Source: Bacillus_BD sp050389805
GTDB taxonomy: Bacteria > Bacillota > Bacilli > Bacillales > Cytobacillaceae
DNA: 64,000 bases
Reading direction: 5' to 3'
Assembly: GCF_050389805.1 (NCBI RefSeq)
Contig: NZ_CP130945.1
Location: forward strand, 124,001-188,000
Shown here: positions 34,766 through 42,096 of the stretch, one piece after another
How the letters are laid out: each line of letters starts with the position of its first letter
How positions within the stretch are numbered: position 1 is the first letter of the stretch
Notes under the pieces: generated by a model
Seen by the model: only the letters and a program-made list of their open reading frames with translations
Databases searched by the model: none
What the model was told of the DNA's origin: nothing
Position numbers and translations under genes: made by a program

Positions 34766-34976
34766 CATTTTTTTCTTTTTCAGGAGTAAAGTATGGGAAA
34801 GTCGTAGTCCTTTGCTTATACAAGCGAGGTCATGATTTCTAATGCTAACTTTTCTTTTAGGGCAATGATATTGGGGCAATTCAAAGAAGTTAGCAGTTTA
34901 CCAACTGTATAATTCGATCTGAATTCATTCAGTTCATAATAGGTAAATCGGCTATTCCGGTTGCTCACAATTTCAA

Positions 34977-35004
34977 AGCTCGCCAATTGGCGGGTATTTT
35001 TTTT
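34977..35004 (+). terminator. Terminator/attenuator upstream of ecfA1
   Basis: CGCCAATTGGCG palindrome (34981-34992) extended by neighbouring G/C pairs, then eight T residues (34997-35004). It lies 71 bp before the ecfA1 start, a position consistent with attenuation of the transporter operon. Confidence 0.65.
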
Positions 35005-35075
35005 AACAAGATATTGAATGCAAAGAGTTAAGAGCTCAATAGGTTAGTTAGATTATAGCCGAGGGGAGGACTAGC

Positions 35076-35915
35076 ATGCAGAAGCCTCTAATACAAATAC
35101 AAAATATAACCTACCAGTATGATGGACAATCAGCCCCTGCACTTGATGATGTTTCATTGGAAGTATATCATTCTGAATGGCTGGCCATTGTGGGTCATAA
35201 TGGTTCAGGGAAATCGACATTGGCTAAGCTTTTAAATGGGATACAATTTCCACAACAGGGATCCATCCATGTTAATGGAATTCTATTAACTCATGACACA
35301 GTTTGGGACATTCGAAAACAGGTAGGGATGGTATTTCAAAATCCAGATAATCAATTTGTCGGAGCAACCGTACAGGATGATGTTGCTTTTGCGCTTGAGA
35401 ATAATGGAATTCCAAGAGAAGAGATGGTCCCAAGAGTGGAATCTGCCCTTGAAAAAGTACAGATGGGGAGTTTCTTAAATTCAGAACCTTATAATCTTTC
35501 TGGTGGTCAAAAGCAAAGAGTTGCGATTGCGGGTGTTATCGCTCTGAGACCGCAAGTTATTATCTTAGATGAAGCGACATCCATGCTTGACCCACGTGGA
35601 AGGGAAGAAGTATTAAACACGGTAAGGGAATTAAAGGCTGATCATCAGATGACGGTTATTTCCATTACACATGATCTAGAAGAAGCCGCAAAGGCAGATC
35701 GAATTATTGTCATGAATAAAGGAAAGTTATACCGTGAAGGAACGCCAGAAGAAATTTTTCTATTGGATGAAGAATTGATTTCATTAGGGCTTGATATGCC
35801 TTTCCCTGTAAAAATGAGCAAACTATTAAAAGAAAAGGGCCTTAATCTTGAAAAGCCCTACTTAACAGAAGAAGAGTTGGTGGCAGAGTTATGGACATCT
35901 CACTTCAACAGGTAG
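35076..35915 (+). CDS. ecfA1: ECF transporter ATPase EcfA1
   Basis: One of two ATPases powering the shared energy-coupling module for vitamin and cobalt/nickel uptake. It has Walker A VGHNGSGKSTLAKLL, Q-loop VFQNPDNQFVGATV, signature NLSGGQKQRVAIAG and Walker B VIILDEATSMLDP. 279 aa. It overlaps ecfA2 by 25 bp, indicating coupling. No substrate-binding S component is adjacent, so this is the group II shared module. Confidence 0.95.
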   Translation: MQKPLIQIQNITYQYDGQSAPALDDVSLEVYHSEWLAIVGHNGSGKSTLAKLLNGIQFPQQGSIHVNGILLTHDTVWDIRKQVGMVFQNPDNQFVGATVQDDVAFALENNGIPREEMVPRVESALEKVQMGSFLNSEPYNLSGGQKQRVAIAGVIALRPQVIILDEATSMLDPRGREEVLNTVRELKADHQMTVISITHDLEEAAKADRIIVMNKGKLYREGTPEEIFLLDEELISLGLDMPFPVKMSKLLKEKGLNLEKPYLTEEELVAELWTSHFNR

Positions 35916-36760
35916 AATTTCGTTATCAAGTAAATACTCCGTTTGAAAGACTTGCCTTACTAAATGTATCCTTTGATATTCCTGAGGGAACGTATCTTTC
36001 CATTATCGGACATACTGGTTCTGGGAAGTCGACTGTGCTTCAGCATTTAAATGCTTTATTACGACCAACAAAAGGGAAGGTCGTTATCGGTGACACAGAG
36101 ATTAAGGCAGGAGTTAAACCAAAGGATTTAAAAAAGGTACGTCAGAAGGTAGGAATTGTCTTTCAATTCCCTGAACATCAGTTATTTGAGGAAACCGTTG
36201 AAAAGGATATTTGTTTCGGTCCCATGAACTTTGGAGTTTCAGAAGAGGAAGCTAAACGCAGGGCTAGGGAAGCGATAAAGCAGGTTGGATTACCTGAAGA
36301 ACTCTTGCAGAAATCTCCATTTGATCTTTCTGGTGGGCAAATGAGACGGGTCGCCATTGCGGGTGTTCTAGCGATGGAACCTGACGTGATTGTATTAGAT
36401 GAGCCGACAGCAGGTCTTGATCCAAGAGGTCGGAAAGAAATTATGAATATGTTTTATGGGCTTCATAAGGATAATGGTTTAACGACGATTCTCGTAACAC
36501 ATAGCATGGAGGATGCGGCTAGGTATGCCGATCAAATTGTCATTATGCATAAAGGCGAAGTCTACAAAAAAGGGACCCCAGAGGAAATTTTTGCTCATCC
36601 AGAAGGCTTAATAGAAATGGGATTAGATGTACCTGACGTCATTCGCTTTCAAATAAGGTTTGAAGAAGCTTTCCATACAAAATTAAATCGGATTTGCCTA
36701 ACAACTGAACAGTTAGCAGAGGCTGTAGCTGAGAGCCTGAAAAGAGGTGTGCCAAAATGA
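35891..36760 (+). CDS. ecfA2: ECF transporter ATPase EcfA2
   Basis: Second, non-identical ATPase of the ECF core. Walker A IGHTGSGKSTVLQHL, Q-loop VFQFPEHQLFEETV, signature DLSGGQMRRVAIAG and Walker B VIVLDEPTAGLDPRG. 289 aa. It overlaps both neighbours (25 bp with ecfA1, 4 bp with ecfT), the standard A1-A2-T order. Confidence 0.95.
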   Translation: MDISLQQVEFRYQVNTPFERLALLNVSFDIPEGTYLSIIGHTGSGKSTVLQHLNALLRPTKGKVVIGDTEIKAGVKPKDLKKVRQKVGIVFQFPEHQLFEETVEKDICFGPMNFGVSEEEAKRRAREAIKQVGLPEELLQKSPFDLSGGQMRRVAIAGVLAMEPDVIVLDEPTAGLDPRGRKEIMNMFYGLHKDNGLTTILVTHSMEDAARYADQIVIMHKGEVYKKGTPEEIFAHPEGLIEMGLDVPDVIRFQIRFEEAFHTKLNRICLTTEQLAEAVAESLKRGVPK

Positions 36761-37554
36761 TGGATAAAATGATTTTAGGCCGCTATGTTCCAGTTGACTC
36801 ACTACTACACCGAATGGATCCAAGATCAAAGTTAATCATCATCTTTTTATTTGTCATTATTGTATTTCTTGCAAATAATGTACTTACGTATGGGATTTTA
36901 CTAGCCTATACTCTCTTGATGATTGCTTTTTCGAAAGTTCCATTTCGCTTTATTATTAATGGTCTTTTGCCTGTCTTATGGCTAGTACTCTTTACCTTGC
37001 TTATTCATCTGTTTTTTACTCGTGAAGGGGATGTCTTGGTAGAGTGGGGATGGTTTAAAATTCATGAAGAGGGCGTAAGGCAAGGGGTTTTTATTTCGTT
37101 ACGGTTCTTTTTGTTGATTTTAGTAACATCCTTATTAACCTTGACGACAACACCGATTGAAATTACAGATGGAATTGAGTATCTGTTAGCACCACTGAAA
37201 AAAGTGAAATTTCCTGTTCACGAACTGGCTTTAATGATGTCTATTGCTCTGCGTTTTATTCCGACGCTTATGCAAGAAACAGATATTATAATGAAAGCTC
37301 AAAGTGCGCGTGGGGTTGAATTTACAAGTGGACCTATAAAGGATCGTCTCAAAGCTATCATTCCTCTTCTTATTCCTTTATTTATTAGTTCCTTTAAACG
37401 GGCCGAAGAATTGGCTGTGGCCATGGAGGCAAGAGGCTACCGCGGCGGTGAGGGAAGAACGAAATATCGTCAATTAAGTTGGGGTTTCTCCGACACCCTG
37501 ATGATAATGTTACTACTGGCCGTAACGGTATTGCTAATTATATTTAGAACATAA
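36757..37554 (+). CDS. ecfT: ECF transporter transmembrane component EcfT
   Basis: Membrane scaffold that links the two ATPases to interchangeable S components. 265 aa with about five membrane segments and the two Ala-Arg-Gly coupling motifs: AQSARGVEF near residue 186 and AMEARGYRGGEGR near 224. The start ATGATG overlaps the ecfA2 stop (ATGA). truA follows after 12 bp. Confidence 0.94.
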   Translation: MMDKMILGRYVPVDSLLHRMDPRSKLIIIFLFVIIVFLANNVLTYGILLAYTLLMIAFSKVPFRFIINGLLPVLWLVLFTLLIHLFFTREGDVLVEWGWFKIHEEGVRQGVFISLRFFLLILVTSLLTLTTTPIEITDGIEYLLAPLKKVKFPVHELALMMSIALRFIPTLMQETDIIMKAQSARGVEFTSGPIKDRLKAIIPLLIPLFISSFKRAEELAVAMEARGYRGGEGRTKYRQLSWGFSDTLMIMLLLAVTVLLIIFRT

Positions 37555-37566
37555 TGAGGTTTATAG

Positions 37567-38313
37567 ATGCAGCGGTATAAATGTACGATAAGCTATGATG
37601 GTACTTTGTTTTCAGGTTATCAAATACAGCCAAATGCTAGAACTGTTCAGAGTGTAATGGAAGCAGCCTTAATGAAGATTCATAAGGGGCAAGCTGTTAA
37701 AGTTACAGCATCTGGTCGAACTGATGCGGGTGTACATGCGAAGGGGCAGGTGATTCACTTTGATTCGCCATTAATCATTCCAGATAATAAATGGCGAATG
37801 GCACTTCAAAGTCAATTACCAGAGGATATTTCTGTTATAAAGGTGGAGAAAATTCACCGATCTTTCCATGCCCGCTTTGATGCAAAAGGAAAAGAATATC
37901 GTTATTTTATAAAGCGAACAGCATTAAAAGATCCATTTTCGCGAAACTATCAATACCATTATTCTTATGAATTAGATAAGGATTCAATACAGGAGGCTGC
38001 CCATCATTTAATGGGAACTCATGACTTTACAAGTTTTTGCTCAGCGAAGACTGAAGTAGAGGATCGTATCCGAACCATCAAAGAGATTGAAATTGTTGAA
38101 GATGAAGACACACTCATGTTTCGATTCGTCGGCAATGGCTTTCTTTACAATATGGTACGAATTTTAGTCGGTACTCTTTTAGAAGTTGGAAGAGGACTCA
38201 GAAAACCAGAAGAAATGCTGGAAATCCTTCATGCAAAGGACCGCAATCAAGCTGGAAAAACAGCACCACCTCATGGTTTGTACTTGTGGAAAGTCCATTA
38301 TGAGAGTGATTAA
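37567..38313 (+). CDS. truA: tRNA pseudouridine(38-40) synthase TruA
   Basis: Converts uridines 38-40 of the anticodon arm to pseudouridine. The catalytic Asp is in ASGRTDAGVHAKGQVIHF near residue 53. Other family sequences are KEYRYFIKR and FVGNGFLYNMVRILVGTLLE. 248 aa, normal. It is last of the ecfA1-ecfA2-ecfT-truA cluster as in B. subtilis; rplM follows under its own promoter. Confidence 0.95.
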   Translation: MQRYKCTISYDGTLFSGYQIQPNARTVQSVMEAALMKIHKGQAVKVTASGRTDAGVHAKGQVIHFDSPLIIPDNKWRMALQSQLPEDISVIKVEKIHRSFHARFDAKGKEYRYFIKRTALKDPFSRNYQYHYSYELDKDSIQEAAHHLMGTHDFTSFCSAKTEVEDRIRTIKEIEIVEDEDTLMFRFVGNGFLYNMVRILVGTLLEVGRGLRKPEEMLEILHAKDRNQAGKTAPPHGLYLWKVHYESD

Positions 38314-38365
38314 AGCTGAACTGCAAAGCTTTTTATAAAACAACTAAACCTGGTGTAACATTTTC

Positions 38366-38394
38366 TTGACATTGTGCACTGGAGGATTTATTAT
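38366..38394 (+). promoter_or_regulatory. Promoter of rplM-rpsI
   Basis: TTGACA (38366-38371), 17-bp spacer, TATTAT (38389-38394). Confidence 0.75.
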
Positions 38395-38407
38395 TATATG
38401 GTATGAT

Positions 38408-38448
38408 TTTTAATCCCACGATAAGCCCCGGAACTTATTGTGATTAAA
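38408..38448 (+). promoter_or_regulatory. L13 leader RNA
   Basis: Hairpin with CACGATAAG (38417-38425) pairing with CTTATTGTG (38434-38442) and TTTAAT with ATTAAA outside, closing the CCCCGGAA loop. It is just upstream of rplM, where Bacillus has the conserved L13-binding leader. Confidence 0.7.
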
Positions 38449-38511
38449 TATGAGATTGAAATGAACGTAAGAAATTAAATTAATGAAATGCTAATTATAG
38501 GAGGGAAACTC

Positions 38512-38949
38512 ATGCGTACAACATTTATGGCAAATGCCCAAAATATTGAGCGTAAATGGTACGTGATTGATGCTGAAGGCAAAACTTTAGGTCGTCTAGC
38601 TACTGAAGTTGCATCAATTCTACGTGGTAAACATAAACCAACTTACACACCACATGTTGACACTGGTGATCATGTTATTCTTTTAAATGCTTCTAAAATC
38701 CAATTAACAGGTAATAAATTACATGATAAAATTTACTATCGTCACACTGGACATCCAGGCGGTTTAAGACAAAGAACGGCTCTTGAAATGCGTACTAACT
38801 ACCCTGAAAGAATGTTAGAACAAGCAATTAAAGGCATGCTTCCTAAGAACTCTCTTGGACGTCAAATTGGTAAAAAATTGCACGTATATGCTGGAAGCGA
38901 ACATCCGCATCAAGCACAACAACCTGAAGTTTACGAACTTCGTGGATAA
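38512..38949 (+). CDS. rplM: 50S ribosomal protein L13
   Basis: Early assembly protein and probable ligand of its own leader RNA. ATG at 38512, after AGGAGGGAAACTC, gives 145 aa starting MRTTFMANAQNIERKWYVID, as in B. subtilis; the frame extends to 38488 only through the leader. Conserved GRLATEVASILRGKHKPTYT and the end RMLEQAIKGMLPKNSLGRQI. Confidence 0.96.
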   Translation: MRTTFMANAQNIERKWYVIDAEGKTLGRLATEVASILRGKHKPTYTPHVDTGDHVILLNASKIQLTGNKLHDKIYYRHTGHPGGLRQRTALEMRTNYPERMLEQAIKGMLPKNSLGRQIGKKLHVYAGSEHPHQAQQPEVYELRG

Positions 38950-38970
38950 TTTATAAAGGAGGTTATTATC

Positions 38971-39363
38971 TTGGCACAAGTTCAATATATCGGTACTGGT
39001 CGTCGTAAAAGTTCCGTTGCTCGTGTACGCTTAGTACCAGGCGATGGCAAAGTTATTATCAATGGTCGTGACGTTAACGACTATATCCCATTCGAAGCAT
39101 TACGTGAGGTTGTAAGACAACCTTTAGTAGCTACTGAAACTCTTGGCAGCTATGATGTGCTTGTAAATGTTAATGGTGGTGGCTACACTGGTCAAGCTGG
39201 CGCAATTCGCCATGGTATCGCTCGTGCGTTACTTCAAGCTGATCCAGAATACCGTCCAACTTTAAAACGCGCTGGGTTCTTAACTCGTGACCCACGTATG
39301 AAAGAACGTAAGAAATACGGTCTTAAAGGCGCACGTAGAGCTCCTCAGTTCTCAAAGCGTTAA
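38971..39363 (+). CDS. rpsI: 30S ribosomal protein S9
   Basis: 30S head protein whose C-terminal tail contacts P-site tRNA. TTG start at 38971 after AAAGGAGGTTATTATC. Starts AQVQYIGTGRRKSSVARVRL and ends with the P-site tail GARRAPQFSKR. 130 aa, standard. Followed by a terminator. Confidence 0.96.
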   Translation: MAQVQYIGTGRRKSSVARVRLVPGDGKVIINGRDVNDYIPFEALREVVRQPLVATETLGSYDVLVNVNGGGYTGQAGAIRHGIARALLQADPEYRPTLKRAGFLTRDPRMKERKKYGLKGARRAPQFSKR

Positions 39364-39373
39364 TTATTATTAC

Positions 39374-39410
39374 AAGGCTCTTTTCACTTTATGTGGAAAG
39401 AGCCTTTTTT
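39374..39410 (+). terminator. Terminator of rplM-rpsI (repeat copy 1)
   Basis: AAGGCTCTTTTCAC pairs with GTGGAAAGAGCCTT, followed by T residues to 39410. Bases 39377-39397 are identical to 41530-41550 after ilvE. Confidence 0.9.
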
Positions 39411-39459
39411 ATGTTTATAATGAAACATAATGAATCCTATAAATTGAGGGAGTTATAAA

Positions 39460-40341
39460 ATGGATATTCTACACCTTAAATATTTTGTGGAAGTCGCCAA
39501 ACAAAGAAATTTTACAAAAGCCTCACAAATTTTACTTGTTTCACAGCCATCTATTAGTAAGATGATCAAGAGTCTTGAAGAGGAATTGAATGTCACATTA
39601 TTAGATCGTTCAGAGAGGCAAATTAAATTAACGGATGCTGGAGTCCTTGTTTATGAACAAGCGGTAAAAATTTTGCAATCAGTCGAAGATGTTTATAGTT
39701 CTATCAATGAACTGGTTCAAGTTAAAAAAGGAACAATCAAGTTAGGGCTCATGCCGACAACGGGAGTATTACTTTTTCCTAATGTACTTGCTGGATTTAA
39801 GATGGAGTATCCAGAAATCGAAATCAAAATGCTCGAATATAGTGCTAAACAACTAAACCATATGGTTGAACAAGGTGAAATCGACTTAGGAATAACCGTC
39901 CGTCCGGCTAATTCTCAGCTTTTTGAAACGCTTCCCTTGTTATCTGAAGAACTAGTGGTCCTTGTTGACCGTGACCATGAACTCGTCGATCGAGAGGCTG
40001 TACGTTTGTCAGATTTAAAAGACGAGTCCTTTATCCTCTTAACCGAGGACTATGTCCTTCATGATGTTGTCACACAGGCATGTATGCAGTCAGGATTCCA
40101 GCCAATTGTTACTTATAAAAGCTCAATGTGGGATTTAATCGGTGAAATGGTAGCAAGCAAAATAGGCATTTCGTTAATTCCTAGATCGATGGTTAGCCGA
40201 TTTAACAATCGGAAGATTCATGCGATTTCTATTTCCGAACCCCTTATTGAGTGGGAGTTAGTGCTCATTTATCGAAAGAATAAATATCTTTCCTTTGCAG
40301 CACGGGAGTTCATTCAGTATATACAGTTAAAGTTACTATAA
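39460..40341 (+). CDS. LysR-family transcriptional regulator
   Basis: 293 aa, the typical LysR length. The N-terminal winged helix-turn-helix is FTKASQILLVSQPSISKMIK at about residues 18-37, followed by the linker helix SLEEELNVTLLDRSERQIKL. The C-terminal effector domain has the two-lobe pattern starting GTIKLGLMPTT. The ligand is unknown. It reads in the same direction as the aminotransferase gene downstream, separated by a terminator, so any link between them is inference. It is not part of the conserved B. subtilis order here. Confidence 0.9.
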   Translation: MDILHLKYFVEVAKQRNFTKASQILLVSQPSISKMIKSLEEELNVTLLDRSERQIKLTDAGVLVYEQAVKILQSVEDVYSSINELVQVKKGTIKLGLMPTTGVLLFPNVLAGFKMEYPEIEIKMLEYSAKQLNHMVEQGEIDLGITVRPANSQLFETLPLLSEELVVLVDRDHELVDREAVRLSDLKDESFILLTEDYVLHDVVTQACMQSGFQPIVTYKSSMWDLIGEMVASKIGISLIPRSMVSRFNNRKIHAISISEPLIEWELVLIYRKNKYLSFAAREFIQYIQLKLL

Positions 40342-40398
40342 CTTTTGTGCATAGTATTTATAGTTTATATATATTTTACGAATTAAAATACCATGAGT

Positions 40399-40428
40399 AG
40401 AATGAATACAAATGATTCATTCTTTTTT
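40399..40428 (+). terminator. Terminator between the LysR gene and ilvE
   Basis: AGAATGAAT (40399-40407) pairs with ATTCATTCT (40415-40423), followed by T residues. It either ends the regulator gene or acts as an attenuator for ilvE; the leader is far too short to be a T-box. Confidence 0.75.
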
Positions 40429-40456
40429 GAAAACGTAATTCATGGGGGCTTTCACT

Positions 40457-41521
40457 ATGTTAAATATTAAAATAGAATTTACTGCAAATAAAAAAGAGAA
40501 ACCTGCTGCTAACAAACTAGGGTTTGGAAATTTTTTCACTGATCATATGTTTATCGTAGATTATACAGAAGGAAAAGGCTGGTATGACCCGCGCATTATT
40601 CCGTATCAATCCATTTCCTTAGACCCAGCGGCAAAAGTGTTCCATTATGGTCAAACGGTATTTGAGGGATTAAAGGCGTATATAACAAAAGAAAATCAAG
40701 TCCAATTATTTCGACCAGAAAGTAACTTTAAACGCTTGAATTCATCAAATGATCGCTTATGCATTCCAGTAATTAATGAAGCTCTTGCATTAGAAGCTCT
40801 TAAGAAATTAATTGCTGTAGATCGTGAATGGATTCCGAATGAACCAGGAACCTCTTTATATATTCGTCCATTTATCATCGCCACAGATCCGTGCTTAGGG
40901 GTGGCTTCTTCGAAGAGTTTCCAATTTATTATGATTATGTGTCCAGTAGGTTCTTATTATAAAGAAGGAATTTTACCAGTTAAAATTCTAGTTGAGGAGC
41001 ATTATGTTCGTGCTGTCCCTGGAGGAACGGGGGGAGCGAAAACAGCCGGTAACTATGCTTCAAGCTTGAAAGGACAAGAGCTAGCGAATAAGGGTGGATA
41101 TTCTCAAACATTATGGTTAGATGGGAAAGAAAATCGTTACGTGGAAGAGGTGGGGAGTATGAACATCTTTTTCAAAATAAATGGAACGATCGTAACCCCT
41201 GAGTTAAACGGCAGTATTCTAGCAGGCATAACACGAGATTCGATGATTCAATTGTTGCAATCAAAAAATATCCCAATCGAGGAGCGTCGCATTTCTATTG
41301 ATGAGGTTGTAGACGCTTATCATAAGGGAACACTTCAAGAAGCGTTTGGCACAGGAACAGCAGCAGTCATTTCACCAATTGGTGAATTAAAATGGAAGAA
41401 CGAAAAAATCCTCATTAACCAAGGAGAAATGGGAGAAGTAACTCAAATGCTTTATGAAACATTAACTGGCATTCAATATGGTACAGTAGAAGATTCATTT
41501 GGTTGGACCGTCAAATTATAA
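40457..41521 (+). CDS. ilvE: Branched-chain amino acid aminotransferase
   Basis: PLP-dependent transferase making leucine, isoleucine and valine from their keto acids, or degrading them. Fold-type IV, BCAT2-like: QTVFEGLKAYITKENQVQLF, the PLP-lysine region GGTGGAKTAGNYASSL, SILAGITRDSMIQLL and FGTGTAAVISPIG. ATG at 40457, 7 nt after GGGGGC, gives 354 aa; an ATG at 40442 overlaps the ribosome-binding site. Comparable to B. subtilis YbgE/YwaA. It is followed by a terminator sharing 21 bp with that of rpsI. Confidence 0.92.
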   Translation: MLNIKIEFTANKKEKPAANKLGFGNFFTDHMFIVDYTEGKGWYDPRIIPYQSISLDPAAKVFHYGQTVFEGLKAYITKENQVQLFRPESNFKRLNSSNDRLCIPVINEALALEALKKLIAVDREWIPNEPGTSLYIRPFIIATDPCLGVASSKSFQFIMIMCPVGSYYKEGILPVKILVEEHYVRAVPGGTGGAKTAGNYASSLKGQELANKGGYSQTLWLDGKENRYVEEVGSMNIFFKINGTIVTPELNGSILAGITRDSMIQLLQSKNIPIEERRISIDEVVDAYHKGTLQEAFGTGTAAVISPIGELKWKNEKILINQGEMGEVTQMLYETLTGIQYGTVEDSFGWTVKL

Positions 41522-41529
41522 ACTTTAGT

Positions 41530-41563
41530 GCTCTTTTCACTTTATGTGGAGAGGGTATTTTTA
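41530..41563 (+). terminator. Terminator of ilvE (repeat copy 2)
   Basis: CTCTTTTCAC pairs imperfectly with GTGGAGAGG, then GTATTTTTA. Bases 41530-41550 are identical to 39377-39397. Confidence 0.7.
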
Positions 41564-41682
41564 TATCTCAGAAATTATTTGTGATTGTTATGTACCATTT
41601 AAATCATCAGTCTGTTAGTATTTGGAAAATAGAAAATGTTTAAATATTGTAAAAATTATTCCAAAATAAGGTTAAAATGCTT

Positions 41683-41688
41683 TATAAT
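41683..41688 (+). promoter_or_regulatory. -10 element 6 nt before the RsbT-like start
   Basis: A perfect TATAAT at 41683-41688, with a weak TTCCAA about 18 bp upstream. Transcription should start at or next to the ATG at 41695, which has no ribosome-binding site, implying a leaderless mRNA. Confidence 0.5.
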
Positions 41689-41694
41689 ATATGC

Positions 41695-42096
41695 ATGTTA
41701 AAAATGGTTGTAATAAAGTCTGAAAATGATATTCGCATTGCGATTAATTCTATTCGTTTATTGGCTAAGTCTCTTGATTTTTCTAATGTGGACATGCAAA
41801 AGATCATTGTTGCGGTGTCAGAGCTTACCCAAAATATTTTAGACCACTCTGGTACAATTGGAATTGTAAAGTTTGAAGCCATTGGGACAAGAGGGATTAG
41901 GATCGTGGTTGAGGATCGAGGCAAAGGGATTGACCAATTGGAACGAATTTTGCAGGGGCATAAGGTTTATTCTCAAAAAGGTCTTGGACTTGGCTTGTTA
42001 GGGGCTAAGAGATTAATGGATGAATTCACCATAGATACTTCTAAAGAAGGGACGAAGATCATTGCAGTTAAATGGAAAGGGAAAAAATTCGGATGA
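41695..42096 (+). CDS. RsbT-like anti-sigma regulatory serine/threonine kinase
   Basis: GHKL-fold switch kinase. The N box AVSELTQNILDHSG, G1 box VVEDRGKGI and G2 box GLGLGLLGAKRLMDEF, followed by GTKIIAVKW, follow RsbT of the B. subtilis stressosome closely. ATG at 41695 gives 133 aa, the RsbT length; a GTG/ATG at 41677 precedes the -10. In B. subtilis RsbT phosphorylates RsbR and RsbS and then activates RsbU. No rsbS, rsbU or sigB lies nearby. The gene overlaps the next one by 35 bp, so the kinase-RsbR fusion is its likely partner (inference). Confidence 0.85.
   Translation: MLKMVVIKSENDIRIAINSIRLLAKSLDFSNVDMQKIIVAVSELTQNILDHSGTIGIVKFEAIGTRGIRIVVEDRGKGIDQLERILQGHKVYSQKGLGLGLLGAKRLMDEFTIDTSKEGTKIIAVKWKGKKFG

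Larger units (their letters stand above)
34552..35075. other. Long intergenic region with two further terminators; candidate small RNA(s)
   Basis: No convincing gene in 524 bp. It contains a stem GTGTTA/TAACAC (about 34660-34686) and the terminator-like structures listed separately at 34711-34765 and 34977-35004. A TATAAT near 34908-34913 could start a leader of about 85 nt ending in the second terminator, 71 bp before ecfA1. A 69-codon frame on the opposite strand (34670-34879) looks spurious. Confidence 0.45.

Noticed and set aside
34670..34879. 69-codon minus-strand frame before ecfA1
   Set aside because: It covers terminator hairpins and T runs, giving Lys-rich nonsense sequence.
40342..40456. 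T-box riboswitch before ilvE
   Set aside because: The gap is only 115 bp and has one simple terminator; no T-box sequence or stem I region is present.
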